This document shows, in pieces, positions 10,666-22,246 of a DNA stretch of 64,000 nucleotides. Each line of letters starts with the position of its first letter. The first letter of the stretch is position 1. Below the pieces are notes generated by a model, which was not told where the DNA came from, made no database searches, and saw only the letters and a program-made list of their open reading frames with translations. This DNA is from Oreocharis arfaki (Eukaryota; Chordata; Aves; Passeriformes; Paramythiidae), in the NCBI GenBank assembly GCA_013398015.1, contig VZRR01010248.1, forward strand, positions 328,694 to 392,693. Direction: 5' to 3'. Both the position numbers and the translations under genes were made by a program.

Positions 10666-10870
10666 TCCTCCACCTGTGGAGGAAAGAGCAGCAGAGACAC
10701 CCTGTGATGAACTGACCACAGGCCCCATTTCCCATCCTCCTGTGCCACTGTGGGAGAGGAGGTAGCGAAAATCAGGAGTGAAGGTGACTCTGTGAAGGCA
10801 GGGGATGAGAGGAAGGTGTTTTTTCGAGATTTGCTTTTATTTCTAATTACCCTACTCTGATTTGATTGGG

Positions 10871-10876
10871 AATAAA
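10871..10876 (+). promoter_or_regulatory. Polyadenylation signal in LTR C
   Basis: AATAAA about 190 bp before the LTR 3' end, in a block conserved with the inverted copy LTR D (where it reads TTTATT on the plus strand at 18048-18053). Confidence 0.4.
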
Positions 10877-11063
10877 TTAAATTGATTTCCCCAAGTTGAG
10901 TCTGTTTTGCCCATGACATTAATCAGTGAGTGATCTCTCCCTGTCCTTTATCTAGACCCAAAAATTTATTCTGTCCCTATTCCCTCTCCTGCATAGTTGA
11001 TGAGGGGAGGAATAGAATGGCTTTGGTGGGTACCTGGCAGCCAGCCGAGGTCAAACCTCCACA

Positions 11064-12506
11064 GAACCAGTCAGTTTCAGATGGAAAAACAGCTTTTGGC
11101 AAGGCAATATGCCCTGGACAAAATGGAGAGACAAACAACTTCTAGAGGCCAATATAGATTCAGCACTCCTGGTGTGCAGCTCTCTGCACTTCTACTTCTG
11201 TTCTGCTGGCCATTTAACTTCCAGCAGCCAGGCATGGGACACGGGGGTGATGGTCAAGAAGGAAGTGTAGACCTTCTGTGACAATCTTTTGGAATCAAAT
11301 GCAAATGGTCCTGGTGTTTAACAGAACAATAAATGTAAGTACATTCAAAAACTATATCCTTTCTTTAAGGAGATCAAACCAGATCAATATAGTATCAGCA
11401 CATAAATCTCTCATCTCTTTTAATATTTGCTAGCAAAGGCAGTAATTCATGCAGTTCTTTATCCTGACTTCAAGGCTGGGGAAGTTTTGTTAATTTGAGA
11501 CTTCTCTGACCACCTAGAAAGGTGCCATCTTGGGTCACCTGAAATAAAGGTATTTGCAGTGATGTTTCTCTGTGACAGTTTGGCTGCATAAATTGATCGG
11601 TGTCTTTTTTTTGTTTCTACCTGGTTAATTAGACCATGCCAAATTTCCTGCTTTAGCGAGGTAGTTTCTAGGGTTCATATCAGTTTGTTTTCAAGCTCAT
11701 TAAGGTATCTCTGCTACCATAAAACTTGTACTATGCACACATTTTCGAACAGACCTAACAGAATCTAAGAATCCAGATTAAATAATTAGTAGAAATTCTT
11801 CCTACACATTCCAGCCACAAACCAATTGTATTTATTTTATACTATTTTTTAATATTTTTAATGGCCTTCCAAACTGCAAGGAACTGGCAGCATTGAACTG
11901 GGAGCACCCCTGTAGATCAGTCAATGTGATCTGGTGATAATCTCATGTAACTCTTCCCATAGCCTTGCAAATTGGCCTGATCTGCTCACTCACATTATGT
12001 ATTTGCAGAGATACAGCTAATGTGTTTTTTTTTTTTACTGAAAGCAGTGACAACAATCATCAACTGTCATCGGTGATTACAATTGACAATTTTCTATTAG
12101 TGGATGATGCTTATCTAAGTAAGAAACTTAACTGAAATATCAGATTGCTATCACACTGGTTATTTCATTAGCTTTTAATCCTGAATTAGACAAAATAGTG
12201 AAAATAAAGATATTTTAATCTTATGAATAAGATATTTTATGACAGTTTGAGTTGTGCAGTTCAGCTATTTCTGATTAAAACCACTCAGATTTGAGATTTC
12301 AAGTTTCACTGCTGAGATGGCAAAACCAGACATCCTGGCACTCAGAACTGTTCTTGTCTTATTGAATCTTTTGTAAACTCCCTGTCTAGCCTAAACCACT
12401 CTTGATGCACCAATCAGCGTCAGTGGAAGAGTAAAGTTCATTATTACTGAGGCACTGTAACACCGTAACAGAACCTCTTCTTTAGCAGACCCTGGCTCAC
12501 GGGACA
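11064..12506. other. Intergenic stretch, nothing recognised
   Basis: AT-rich sequence with T-runs (for example 12027-12036). No open frame of interest and no repeat family recognised. Confidence 0.55.
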
Positions 12507-12695
12507 ATCATAATCACAGAACGGCCTGGGTTGGAAGGAACCTTAAAGATTATTTAGTTCCACCCCCCTGCCATGGGCAGGGACACTTTCCTAGACCAGG
12601 CTGCTCAGAGCACTGTCACACCTGGCCTTGAATACTTCCAGGGATGGGACATCCCTCACAGTAGAGGATTTTTTTTCTAATATCCACTTACTGTA
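12507..12695 (-). mobile_element. CR1 LINE 3' end, short and internally deleted
   Basis: It has the CR1 tail (TAATCACAGAACGGCCTGGG), then CCTGCCATGGGCAGGGACAC and CTAGACCAGGCTGCTCAGAG. After GGGATGGGACATCCCTCACA it jumps to TTCTAATATCCACTTACTGT, so about 60 bp present in other copies here are missing. Confidence 0.85.
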
Positions 12696-15033
12696 GCCTT
12701 AAGTAAATAACCTTTTCAGATGGGAATACATTGATCAGGGAGCCTTTTCAGTTCTAACAACTCTGAGCACACCTGTATTTCCATTATTCTTAATTGATTT
12801 TCCTCCCACTAGTATGTCATTACTTGTGGTCTATCCAAACAGAAATTCATATTTCTGATGGACATGTAATGCTGACTGCTATATATAGTTATGGGAATAG
12901 GACATGCTGGAGAGTCATAGCCAGAGTCAGCAGTTAGCATATCTGCAACGAGGGAGGCAGGAATTTATGTTTATCGAATAGGAATTAAGCTTTGCAGGTG
13001 CCAGCCCATAGAAGCTCACTGAAACTTCATGGCCAACAGCCACGGAAATTAAATATCTGCTGAATCGGGTGTTAAATTAGCAGGGCTGCTGAAGCAGGCT
13101 TGCTGATACAACGTTGTCATATTTTAGTGTCAGAACTGTTTTGTGCATGTTTCTGACAAAAAAAAAAAAAGATGAGTTTCTCATGACAGATCTCTTGTTT
13201 GGAATGAGCAGGGCGATTAAGCTGTTAATACAGTTTTCTATTATTCCTATAGAAGTATTCAAAGAGTATTTCTTTAAATACAGCTCGACGTTGTGTGGCA
13301 AAGGTTGAGGCACCTGTGCAGCAGTGAATGAAGGCTATCTAAATATGAATGACTAATTATCAGGGAACAGGAAAACACTAGTTTTCTTTCATGACTGAGA
13401 TAGCTTCATCCTATTCAGAATAATCTGTTGGGAAAATAATTAGCATAAAGAAGATGGAGTTTTGATAAATAACTTTGATGTTCATAATTATAGTAATTTT
13501 TGTATAATTTCTTTCATTTATGCTCCTGTTTTATTTCAGTTTTTTCTTTCAGTCATAAAAGCTGATATTAATTTTTAAAGCAAACCTATCTCACTGTAGA
13601 CAGACTCCTTAGGAAAAACTCTTATCTTTGTATGATAACAGTGGACTTAGCACGAATTTGCTGTTGGGATTTCTTTCCACTTCTCTGAATTTGTCTTCAC
13701 TACCACGATAAATGACACAGATCAATGTGTCACGAAGAATGCAGAATTACTACATTTAACAAGGCATTAAAGGAAACCTTTTCCACTTTGTTTGTATAAT
13801 ATTTAATATTTTTAACTTTATTCTAGACAAAAATGTAACCTCTGAAGTGTTGAGCAGAGTATTTGGATCATTGTGCCATCTGAACAACTTCCTAACTTAG
13901 CTCCAGATTCTGAAGGAGTAGTGACTGTCAGAGGGCTCTGAAGGTTGCCAGCTTGAACTGTGCTTGTTGTGCTTAGTGGTGTAAAAAGATTCTTATTCTG
14001 TCCTAGCTTTCTTTAAGGCTCTGTAATACATCAGTGTGCTGAAAAATATAATTTCTTACACAATGTTTCTTTGCATAAAAATGAAAAAAAAATCACTGTA
14101 TACATTAGTAATGCTTTTCAGATCTATGTAAAGATGACTCTATAGAATAATTGCTACATCTCCCCTCTCGTTTGGTCTCTAAGGAATTAACTACTGGGTT
14201 CTCCTAGTAGCTAATTTGGTGTTTAGTTGTTCAGACTGTTCCCCTATCATAGAACAGTACTGAACAGTTATTTCTCTTGTTTTTCATTTACTCCAGTGTT
14301 TGTGTGCACATGTTTTTTAGTATGAATGCCTGAAATTTGGGACGCTTGCTCTCCGAAACCCTGCTTAAAAACACTATTTTATTGTGAAGGATATTTTAAT
14401 GCTTTTTTCTCCACAAATTCTATTCAAAAAATTTTATATGCTTTCTCATAGTGTGTGTTGTCGAATCCTCCCCCTGTCTACTCACAACTCAGCGATTAGG
14501 GGGATACCTATTTATGACCAGCTACGCTGCAGGAAGATGCAGGAAATACAGGAGTGTTAAAGGATGAATTGTTGCAGGTGTCCCATTGAAATCTAGGGAA
14601 GCTTTAGTACAATAAAATGGTTGTTGTGCAACTGCGAAACAGCAGTGGGTGAAGATGAAGTCAGGGATAACTTGACCAGCACAAGTCCATGGAATCATCC
14701 AAAGGTGATGACAGAACTGGTCAAGGTCCTTGCAAAGCCACTGTCATATTTGAAAGGGCATGGAAACCACAGAGACACCTCTGATGGGTGAGGGAAGGTA
14801 AAAATCACATTTATTTCAAAAAATGGCTGAGTAATCCACCCTGGGAACTGCAGGCTGGTCAGCTGCACTTCATTCCCATGAAGGAATCTACTTTGGAATG
14901 TATTTTCCTGTATACGGAGCAGAATGGTGGTGGGCAACAGGCACGGATGTACAAAGTGTAAATCATGCCTAACCAGTCTGATTACCTTCTAAGGCAAAAC
15001 ACCTTGGTCTGTGAATTAAGGAAGTGCAGCAGA
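12696..15033. other. Intergenic stretch, nothing recognised
   Basis: AT-rich DNA with an A-run at 13159-13170 and scattered homopolymers. Short frames on both strands (up to 80 codons at 14695-14937, minus) have no recognisable features. Confidence 0.55.
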
Positions 15034-15440
15034 CATAGAATGGCCTGGGTTGGAAGTGACCTCAAAGATCATTTAGTTCCAACCCCCTGCCATGGGCAGG
15101 GACACCTTCCACTAGACCAGGTTGCTCAGAGCTCCAGCCAATCAGGGATGCTTTGCAGGCATGGGGCAGCCACAGCTTCTCTGGAAAAACTGTGCCAGGG
15201 CCTTACCACCCTCACAGGGAAGAATTGTTTCCTAAAATCTAATCTAAACCTCCTCTCTGTCAGTTTGAATCTATTCCCCCTTGTCCTGTCGCTCCAGGCC
15301 GTTGTAAATAGTTTCTCTCCATCTTCCTTGTCAGTTCCCTTCAGGTGCTGGAAGGCCACAATCAGGTCACTCTGAAGCTTTCTTTTTTCCAGGCTGAACA
15401 ACCTCAATTCTCTCAGACTTTTCTCACAGCAGAGCTGCTC
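15034..15440 (-). mobile_element. CR1 LINE 3' end, near 400 bp
   Basis: One of the longer CR1 copies. It starts at the CR1 tail (CATAGAATGGCCTGGGTTGG) and runs through CTAGACCAGGTTGCTCAGAG, CTGTGCCAGGGCCTTACCAC, CCCCCTTGTCCTGTC and TCCAGGCTGAACAACC to TCTCACAGCAGAGCTGCTC, the edge where 5' truncation occurred. The 136-codon plus and 93-codon minus frames inside it are CR1 sequence without the ORF2 product. Confidence 0.92.
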
Positions 15441-15679
15441 AATAAAATACCATTTACCTTGACTTTATCAAAGCTTGTGACACTTTCCTCCACAATGTTT
15501 TTGTGTTCAAATCACAGTTCTATGGCCCAGATGGTCATCCAAAACTGACTTGATGGTTCAGCTGAGAGAGCAATGCAGTTCATCCTACCCTAACTGCACA
15601 CCATTAACAAGTGGAATATTGATGAGGATGACAGATCCTGGGATCTGTCCTGTTTGATCTGGACCTGACACCTGAGGAC

Positions 15680-15836
15680 AAGTTGTCCAGAGAGACTTCA
15701 CAGATCCCATCCCTGAGGTTTTCAAGACCAACCTGGACAAAGCTCTGAGCCACCCGTATGACCTTGTAGCTGACACTGCTTCAAGTAGAAATATGAGTAA
15801 CAGACCTCGAGAGGTCCTTTCCAAACTGTGAACTTA
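15680..15836 (+). mobile_element. CR1 LINE 3' end, diverged subfamily
   Basis: TTGTCCAGAGAGACTTCACA, CATCCCTGAGGTTTTCAAGA, CTGGACAAAGCTCTGAGCCA and CAGACCTCGAGAGGTCCTTT match the plus-strand 3' region of a different CR1 subfamily from the neighbouring copy. The terminal tail has decayed. It may extend upstream of 15680. Confidence 0.65.
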
Positions 15837-17868
15837 AATATGGGTTTTGGAATGCTCAGTTACAGGAAATCACTGGCTGAATGATCTGTTAATAGGTGAA
15901 TTCCATTAAATCCTCCTTTTCTATGATCTTGATTTGGTTTTATTAATCTCAAACTGCATATTTCTCTAGAATATGGCAGAAATAACATAAGGATAGAAGG
16001 ACGTGTGGCAAATGCACTGATATTGTCTCAAAAAATTGATCTGATTCCAGTTTGTTGTTTGTTTGGTTTTTTTTTTTTCTGATTACTTAATGCTTTGGAC
16101 ATAATGGATTAAGAAATAAAAAAACTATTTGTCTCCTTGAAGCCAGATTCCTTAACCCTGTGCAGTTTGCCTTCCAGAAACACACACACATTTTCCTGCA
16201 CGTCAGGGTAAACAGAATTGCTGCTAATCACCATCACCAGAAGCCTATGGTAAAAATTAATATCATTAAAATAAAATTGATGTCCTTAATACCCGAATAC
16301 ATTCTGTATTTTGTTTTATTTTTATTTATTTTCATTCCATTTAAGTCCAGTTGCGACTAGTAGTATGCAGTGCCTTCCTGGGACCTCCTACTACGCATTC
16401 TCCCTTCCCAATTTGCTGACTTCTCAGTAATTATTTGGATCCTTCAAAATGGGAATATTCCTCTATTTCTATTTTTTAAAAAATGCAGTTTTAACTGTGG
16501 CTTGAGGTGTACTTGCTCAGAATAATTTTCCTGAACATTGAGTTCCAGTTTGGCATTTTTGATGCGTTTGAGACCTCCGTACAGGAACGCTTTGATAGCA
16601 CAGCTGTTTCCTAGTACTTCCAGATTCTGAATCATGGGGATAAAGTGAAAAGTCTGGAGAATATCATCAGGGAAGTGGCTTTTATTTCAGGGTCTGTTTC
16701 GGAAGAAGTGATAGGAGAAGTCCACACTTGTTTTCCCAAAAATTATTTCCCAGTTTTATTTGTGTTTGTGAAAGCATGAAATAATAAAATAAAGCAGATT
16801 TTATCTGATTACAACTTGAGCAATTGCAACTGAGAATTCAATATTTTTTGTTAAGAAAATTTGTAAGAAATCATGAGCCACACTGTCTGTAATTCAAAAT
16901 GATGAAGTTATTTATTTGACACCAGTGCAAAAGAAATGCCATGAAAGGAGTGAAGATTAAAAATTCTGCTTGTTTTCATCAGCTGTATAAGAAGAATGTC
17001 AATGTATGATTAAATGACCTGAGGGCAAAGTAAAGGCGTATTCAAAGCATCCAATTAGTGAGTCTGGCAATGATATTAAAGAAATAATGATGAGACAAAA
17101 TGTTTGAAATGTTGGCTAAGTGGTAGCAATGAGACAATTAGAAACTGGTGTGGTGAAGCAATTCAAGCCTTCACCAAAAGCTGCTTTACCAGTGATAAGA
17201 ATCTGTTTTATTGCTATCCTCAAATTAATGTAATCCATTGCCTTTGACAACAGCATCAACAATTGCCACACAACTGGGACCAGCGTGCAGGCACACAGTG
17301 CTGTTCTGTGCTTGTCAGGAAATCCACAGGCAGAAAAGGGACGGGTCGTGTCTCTGCTCATTCCATTTGTCAGATTCTTTACCCTTTCTCAGTATCCTAG
17401 CACTTCATTCTCCGACATAATTCCTACTTCTTCCCTCGTGTTATCTCCATGTCCAGGTGTCCATTTTTTGTCTCCTTCTCTCTGCACATAAATCTCCAAT
17501 TCACCTAAGGCACTTACACAAACACAACTATAACACCTCATTTATCCATTGTCCTGATCCTCATATTTTAACATTTCTCCATCAAAATTACCTCTCTCAT
17601 TCAATTCCTTCTCCTCATCTGCATCCTGCCATGATGCTTGTTTTCACCAGTAACATCTCAACATTTAAAATAAAAGCATTATAGTCCTTTGACCCACGTT
17701 GTTCAATTTTATACGTGCTTTGATTTCTGAGCATGTTTTTTATTCATGCTTTTTTAATGGTATTGTGTATGTAATTTCTCTTAAATTACTTTGATACCTC
17801 AGGATGCCCACAGTCTTCGATCTGAAAGAAAAATGAAAAAAGTAAGACGGTTGAACAACGTAACTAAT
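15837..17868. other. Intergenic stretch, nothing recognised
   Basis: AT-rich, including a T-run at 16068-16078. Pyrimidine-rich DNA at 17370-17640 yields overlapping frames of 60-75 codons that look like composition artefacts. Confidence 0.55.
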
Positions 17869-18243
17869 TGTGGGGATTTGACCCCGGCTGGACATCAGGT
17901 ACCCACCGAAGCCACTCTATCCCTCCCTTTTCAGCTGGACAGGGGAGAGGAAATACAGCAAAAGGCTCATGGGTCAAGCTAAAGACAGTGAGTGTCACTC
18001 ACCAGTTACCAACAGGGGCAAAACAGACTTCACTTGGGTAAATTAGTTTTATTTTTTATCAATCAAATCATAGTGGGACAATAAGGAGTAAACTCAAGTC
18101 TTAAAAACACCTTTCAAGCAGCCCTCCACCCTTCCCAGGCTTAACTTTTTCCTGATTCTCTACCTCTTCCCCCTCCACTGCACAAGGGGACAGGGAATGG
18201 GGGTTGTGGTCAGTACATCACACGTTGTCTCTGACGTTCCTTC
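17869..18243 (-). mobile_element. LTR D: 3' part of LTR C-family LTR, inverted
   Basis: The plus strand reads TGTGGGGATTTGACCCCGGC, GGACATCAGGTACCCACCGA, TCAGCTGGACAGGGGAGAGG, GGGGCAAAACAGACTTCACT and CAGTACATCACACGTTGTCT. This is the reverse complement of the 3' part of LTR C. The low-coordinate edge is the LTR terminus (TG end). Similarity ends at about 18243, so the upstream half of the LTR is missing. It has no internal region and no gene. Confidence 0.8.
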
Positions 18244-19824
18244 AAATATTTTAGGGCCATGTCGGAAAAAATTGTGTGCAAATTTCACAACTAAAAAAAA
18301 AAAAAACAACCAAACAAACCCAGGCAGCAAAGCAGAGACTGTAGTATTTCAGATCTAGATTTATCCTTCGGGTATTATTTGCTGGTACAAGACTTCAGCA
18401 TATGATTCTGGAACACATGTTTCTGGAATAAAGAGAGTGAGTTTAAAGCAAACCACCAATGCAGACAAAAACATGCACAGGCAGGAGAGACACAGTCCTT
18501 GGAGAGGAGGTTCTGAGGGGATTATCAATCATGAATATTCTGCAATTATCTATGCTGAATTTTTGATGTTTTAAACCTCTGCACAGTGTAACCAATGCTT
18601 TAGTCTTACAGTGAGCCTTTATTTGTCCAAATAGGAAATGGTATGATTTTGCCATGAGTATGAATGAAGATAATTTGTCATGCTAAAACATCATTGATAC
18701 TGGATCCTTAATATATCTGCTCTGAAAAAAAAATGGGTTTGAATTATCAAAAAAACCCTGTTTCCGATCATTATGATAAAACTGAGAGAACTCTTCCCTT
18801 AAAAGCAGCAACATTTTTCAGTCTAAACAGCCTCCAAAAAGCCACTCCATTTTGCTGTGTTTATGCGAGATTACAGTCATAGCCTGACTGCCATACCTGC
18901 TTGGTTATTTGTACTGGTGGATGTCTTTTTTCCTCTGCGAGTGTCCTCTCTCTGAGAGAACCTCAGAATGCTTATATTTGAAACTCTGGAATGTTCATTT
19001 AGGTAAATCCCTTTTCTATTATTCTATATGTATATTCTATTTGTCTCAAAACAGGTAAGATATCCTATTCATGATGTACCATGACTCAAATTCATGTTGC
19101 TCTAACTTGAACAATCCACAAATGACATCAGCCAGGCAAAACTGGTGAACTCCAAACTTGAGACATTATTGCAGTGACTTGTCCCCAAAGAGAAACAGCA
19201 AAGGCACTCAGAGGTGCATTTCAGATTAGAATTTGACTCTACAGAGAATCATATCTATCATTCAAAGAAATCATGAATACCATGTTGTCAGACTAAATGA
19301 TCAACTCAAAATATGTGATTTATCGTTTGTCTCTATTCCCTGATACAAAGCAAGGAATCTATTGACTTTTTTGAAGCCAATTTTTACTGTGGTGTGAGGC
19401 ATCACAATTGCTATTAACTATAATATCGTATGGGCAGTGAAATAGTCAGTGCTATTAGTCAATGTGCAAGCAAATATCGACCAGCAATTTTGAACAATAA
19501 ATATAATGAAATGAGACATGAGTGTTGGTTCAGCATTTATTCTGACAATACAACAACTGAAGAAAATCTCAGAGCTGGAATCTAGCTACAATTAAAAATT
19601 ACACACTGGTTTCTATCCATCTAGGTTTGGAAAAACTGGCTGTGATCCAAAGGTCTGATGACTTCAGCTTTAGAAGAAAATCAATGGTATGTAAATAGCT
19701 ATTGAATTGTCCTAGACTAAGCAAAGCAGCTCGAAGATTTAAACAAAAGGAGGGGTTTTAATTCAAAGAACAAAGAATAGTTTGCTTCTATTTCCCTTGG
19801 ATGGAGCCAGTGTTTGTATCAGTG

Positions 19825-19883
19825 GGGTGGGTTTTTTTGTTTGGTTGGTTTTTCTGTTTGTTTTGTTTCGTTTTGTTTTGTTA
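19825..19883. repeat. G/T-rich low-complexity run
   Basis: TTTG/TTTTG-type repetition (GTTTTGTTTCGTTTTG and similar). Likely replication slippage. Confidence 0.7.
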
Positions 19884-21130
19884 GGGAAATTCAGTGGGAT
19901 GCTAAGCAGCAGGCACATCTAACAGTACAGCTACCAGGAACCTCGTGATAGGAGGAGAAATATTTTCATTTTTTCCTGTGACAACATTTCTACAGCAATC
20001 TCTCTGCCATGCCCCAGCACAGCACTGTGGCACAGAGCCTCTCCCGGTGCCCCTTGGCTCCCGTAGAGCTGCTTTCCCTTGTCTTGGGAAGCCTGCACCT
20101 CTCAGGCTGCACCCCACTGACGTCACAAAGATGAATGCACATTGTTACCCAACAAATATGATTTTGTCCCTGCTACTGAAAGGCCACATGCCTTGGGCTG
20201 AGCTAATTTTAACCAGTGTCTCATGGTCAAGTCAATGGAAATGGCTCACTCAGACAAAATAAGGTTTAAATTTACAATACAAAAAAGAAATTAATATTTT
20301 TTCAGAACAAATTATTGTATAGCTGGTGAATTTTTAATACTAGAGGAATTGTTTATTTGGTGAGCTCTTTTCAAGCAGAAGTAATGCCCCCTTTTCAGAT
20401 TTGAATATTGGAATCAGAGAGATTGCTGCTGAAAAGTGAGAATTATTTGCTATCTATTTGTGTAGGGCAGGATATGGTGAAATGAAGCAGAAGAGTAGCT
20501 GACCTCTTTATTGAAAACCAAATGATTTTTCTGTTAACATTAGCCTACACTACTAAAAGATGAAAGATTTATTATCGAATTACTAGGAAACACAAAGAAT
20601 ACAATTAAGATCTGAATCTGTGGCTGCATGTTTTTAATTCTTCATCACAGGCAGGTCTTTCATAAATCACTCATCTTTTATGAAATACATTATGAAAATA
20701 TGCGTGATGTTCATTTTCTCAGAAGAGGAATTAGAAGGAAGTCAATTATTTCAACAGACTATATTATTTTAAAAAACTGTTTTCCATCAGTTTTGTCAGT
20801 TTTCTTTAGAGCAAAATTACGTAGAGAATAGTCACACTCAGTGCAGCCGCCCTTCATTTTTTGGAAATTAAGAATATTACACTGTCACTCAGGAAGTGTC
20901 TAACACTTGCCACTGCTGGGAGATGTCCCAGGGGTGTCTGGACTGCTCTGGGCCTGAGAGGGGCTGAACTGTGTTCCCAGAGTGCCCATTGCCCAGCTCC
21001 TGCTCCCAGAATGCTGCCAGGGAAGGGGCTGACAACCCTAGGCAGTCCCTGCGCAGTACTGGGGGGCTGTGGGGCAGCTTTCCCTCTTCTCTGGAGCAGA
21101 GGGTAGGGAGAAAGCTGAAGGCAGAAGCTG

Positions 21131-21160
21131 TGGAATGAAGTGGAATGAAGCGGAATGAGA
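21131..21160 (+). repeat. Three tandem copies of a 10-bp unit
   Basis: TGGAATGAAG, TGGAATGAAG, CGGAATGAGA in direct succession. Too few copies to call a satellite. Confidence 0.75.
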
Positions 21161-21585
21161 CACGAGGTTGAGGACACCACCACAGGCAAGGGGGCAATAC
21201 TGGGAAGGTGGTTTTATACATGTAGTGACTGTGACTGTATTATTAATAAGGCTTTTTTTTGCATTAAATAGTTTGGATTATTTGACTGTGAAACTGCTAA
21301 TTGGACGAGCAATAAATGGCATACTGCCTTTTCCAATAACAGTATGGAGTGTAAGAGTATTTACCACAGGGTCTCAGTTTAGAGACAAACTTAGAAGACG
21401 CTCTGAAATGAGTCATCTCCTCTAAAAGGGCTCCCACGATCCCTTTCTACGAATACAAAATGAGTACTAGTGGAAGAAAGTGAAAAAATAAACCAAACCA
21501 ACAGTTTATTAAGAAACAGAATGCCCACAAGGCACAGGAAAAAAAGGTAAATAAATGCTAGCTATTAAGCTGCCAGACCTTACAC

Positions 21586-22246
21586 TCAGCCACACACACG
21601 CACACTGAAAAAAACCCCCAGAATTCCAGGGAAAAAATACCGGCTCACGCCATGCGGTAGAAGATGGCACCGGCATCGGTCTCTGGGGGAAAAAAAATAA
21701 ACAGGAGCTTCACGCAGCAGTTCGGGCAAACAGATGCAAACCTGCCGACCCTCTGGCACTGTCATCTCCTCCACAGCAGGTGAAGCAGGTGGGCTTGGTG
21801 CACTTTCTCTCCTGGGCTCGGCTTTCCCAAGGTTTGGGGCCGAGACAGGGCGGCCCCTCTTTCCCACCGGTCCTGACCGACCCCTCTCCCACAGGTCCCA
21901 CAGGTCCCACAGGTCTCGTTTTCGCTGCTCTGGGACTAAACAGGATGTCCAGGTCACCTCGAAAAAGTTGCCAAAGGATTGCTGCTGCAGCTCCTCCGAG
22001 GCCAGGGAAGGGAAAGCCTTCCTGCCTGGGCTAACAAAACCAAGCCAGCCAAGCCAAGCCCAGAGCGCACTGCACTCCGGACGCCTGGGGAGTGAGGTGA
22101 TGGAAAAGCGCGCCAAGGAGCCCAAGGCTCCCCGCTGCCCCGGACCCACCTCAAAGGTACAGCAACCATTTGTGGGCATAAAGCAGAGGATCAGGGAGTA
22201 CACCGTTGTCATAAATCACCCCAAGATATACAGACAATGCATCTAA
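21586..22246. other. GC-rich, CpG-enriched patch
   Basis: By eye about 26 CpG dinucleotides fall in roughly 620 bp, far more than in the flanking AT-rich DNA. Both strands are open over 170-208 codons (plus 21734-22246, minus 21586-22212), as GC-rich DNA often is. The predicted proteins have no domain I recognise. A splice-donor-like CAAAG|GTACAG lies at about 22152-22162 on the plus strand, downstream of the CpG-rich part. This could be the promoter and first exon of an unannotated transcript, an exon of a non-coding RNA, or a GC-rich inserted fragment. I assign no product. Confidence 0.4.
21894..21922 (+). repeat. 9-bp tandem repeat CACAGGTCC
   Basis: Three consecutive copies of CACAGGTCC (the last ending CACAGGTCT) within the GC-rich patch. 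In the minus frame they give the repeated residues DLWDLWDLW, so the protein-level repeat follows from the DNA repeat. Confidence 0.75.

Larger units (their letters stand above)
10350..11063 (+). mobile_element. LTR C, 3' part of an avian ERV LTR
   Basis: The segment carries family-typical phrases: GTTCATGGTGGACTGTCTCC, CTGTGATGAACTGACC, ATTACCCTACTCTGATTTGA, GTGAGTGATCTCTCCCTGTC, GGCTTTGGTGGGTACCTGGC and the terminus CAAACCTCCACA. AATAAA at 10871-10876 is a plausible polyadenylation signal. The left half consists of repeated units of about 41-49 bp. The 142-codon minus-strand frame at 10300-10728 reflects this repeat structure and is not a gene. The left boundary is uncertain. Confidence 0.8.
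18244..21585. other. Intergenic stretch, no transposon recognised
   Basis: Mostly AT-rich with two modestly GC-rich islands (about 19990-20130 and 20900-21180). It contains a G/T-rich low-complexity run at 19825-19883 and a three-copy 10-bp repeat at 21131-21160. No frame resembles a known protein. Confidence 0.5.

Noticed and set aside
10300..10728. 142-codon minus frame
   Set aside because: Antisense to the tandem units of LTR C; its repeated residues follow the DNA repeat. It is not a gene.
14965..15375. 136-codon plus frame
   Set aside because: Its main part is the antisense of a CR1 3' end.
21131..21160. GGAATG-type satellite
   Set aside because: Three copies only; a chance local duplication is enough.
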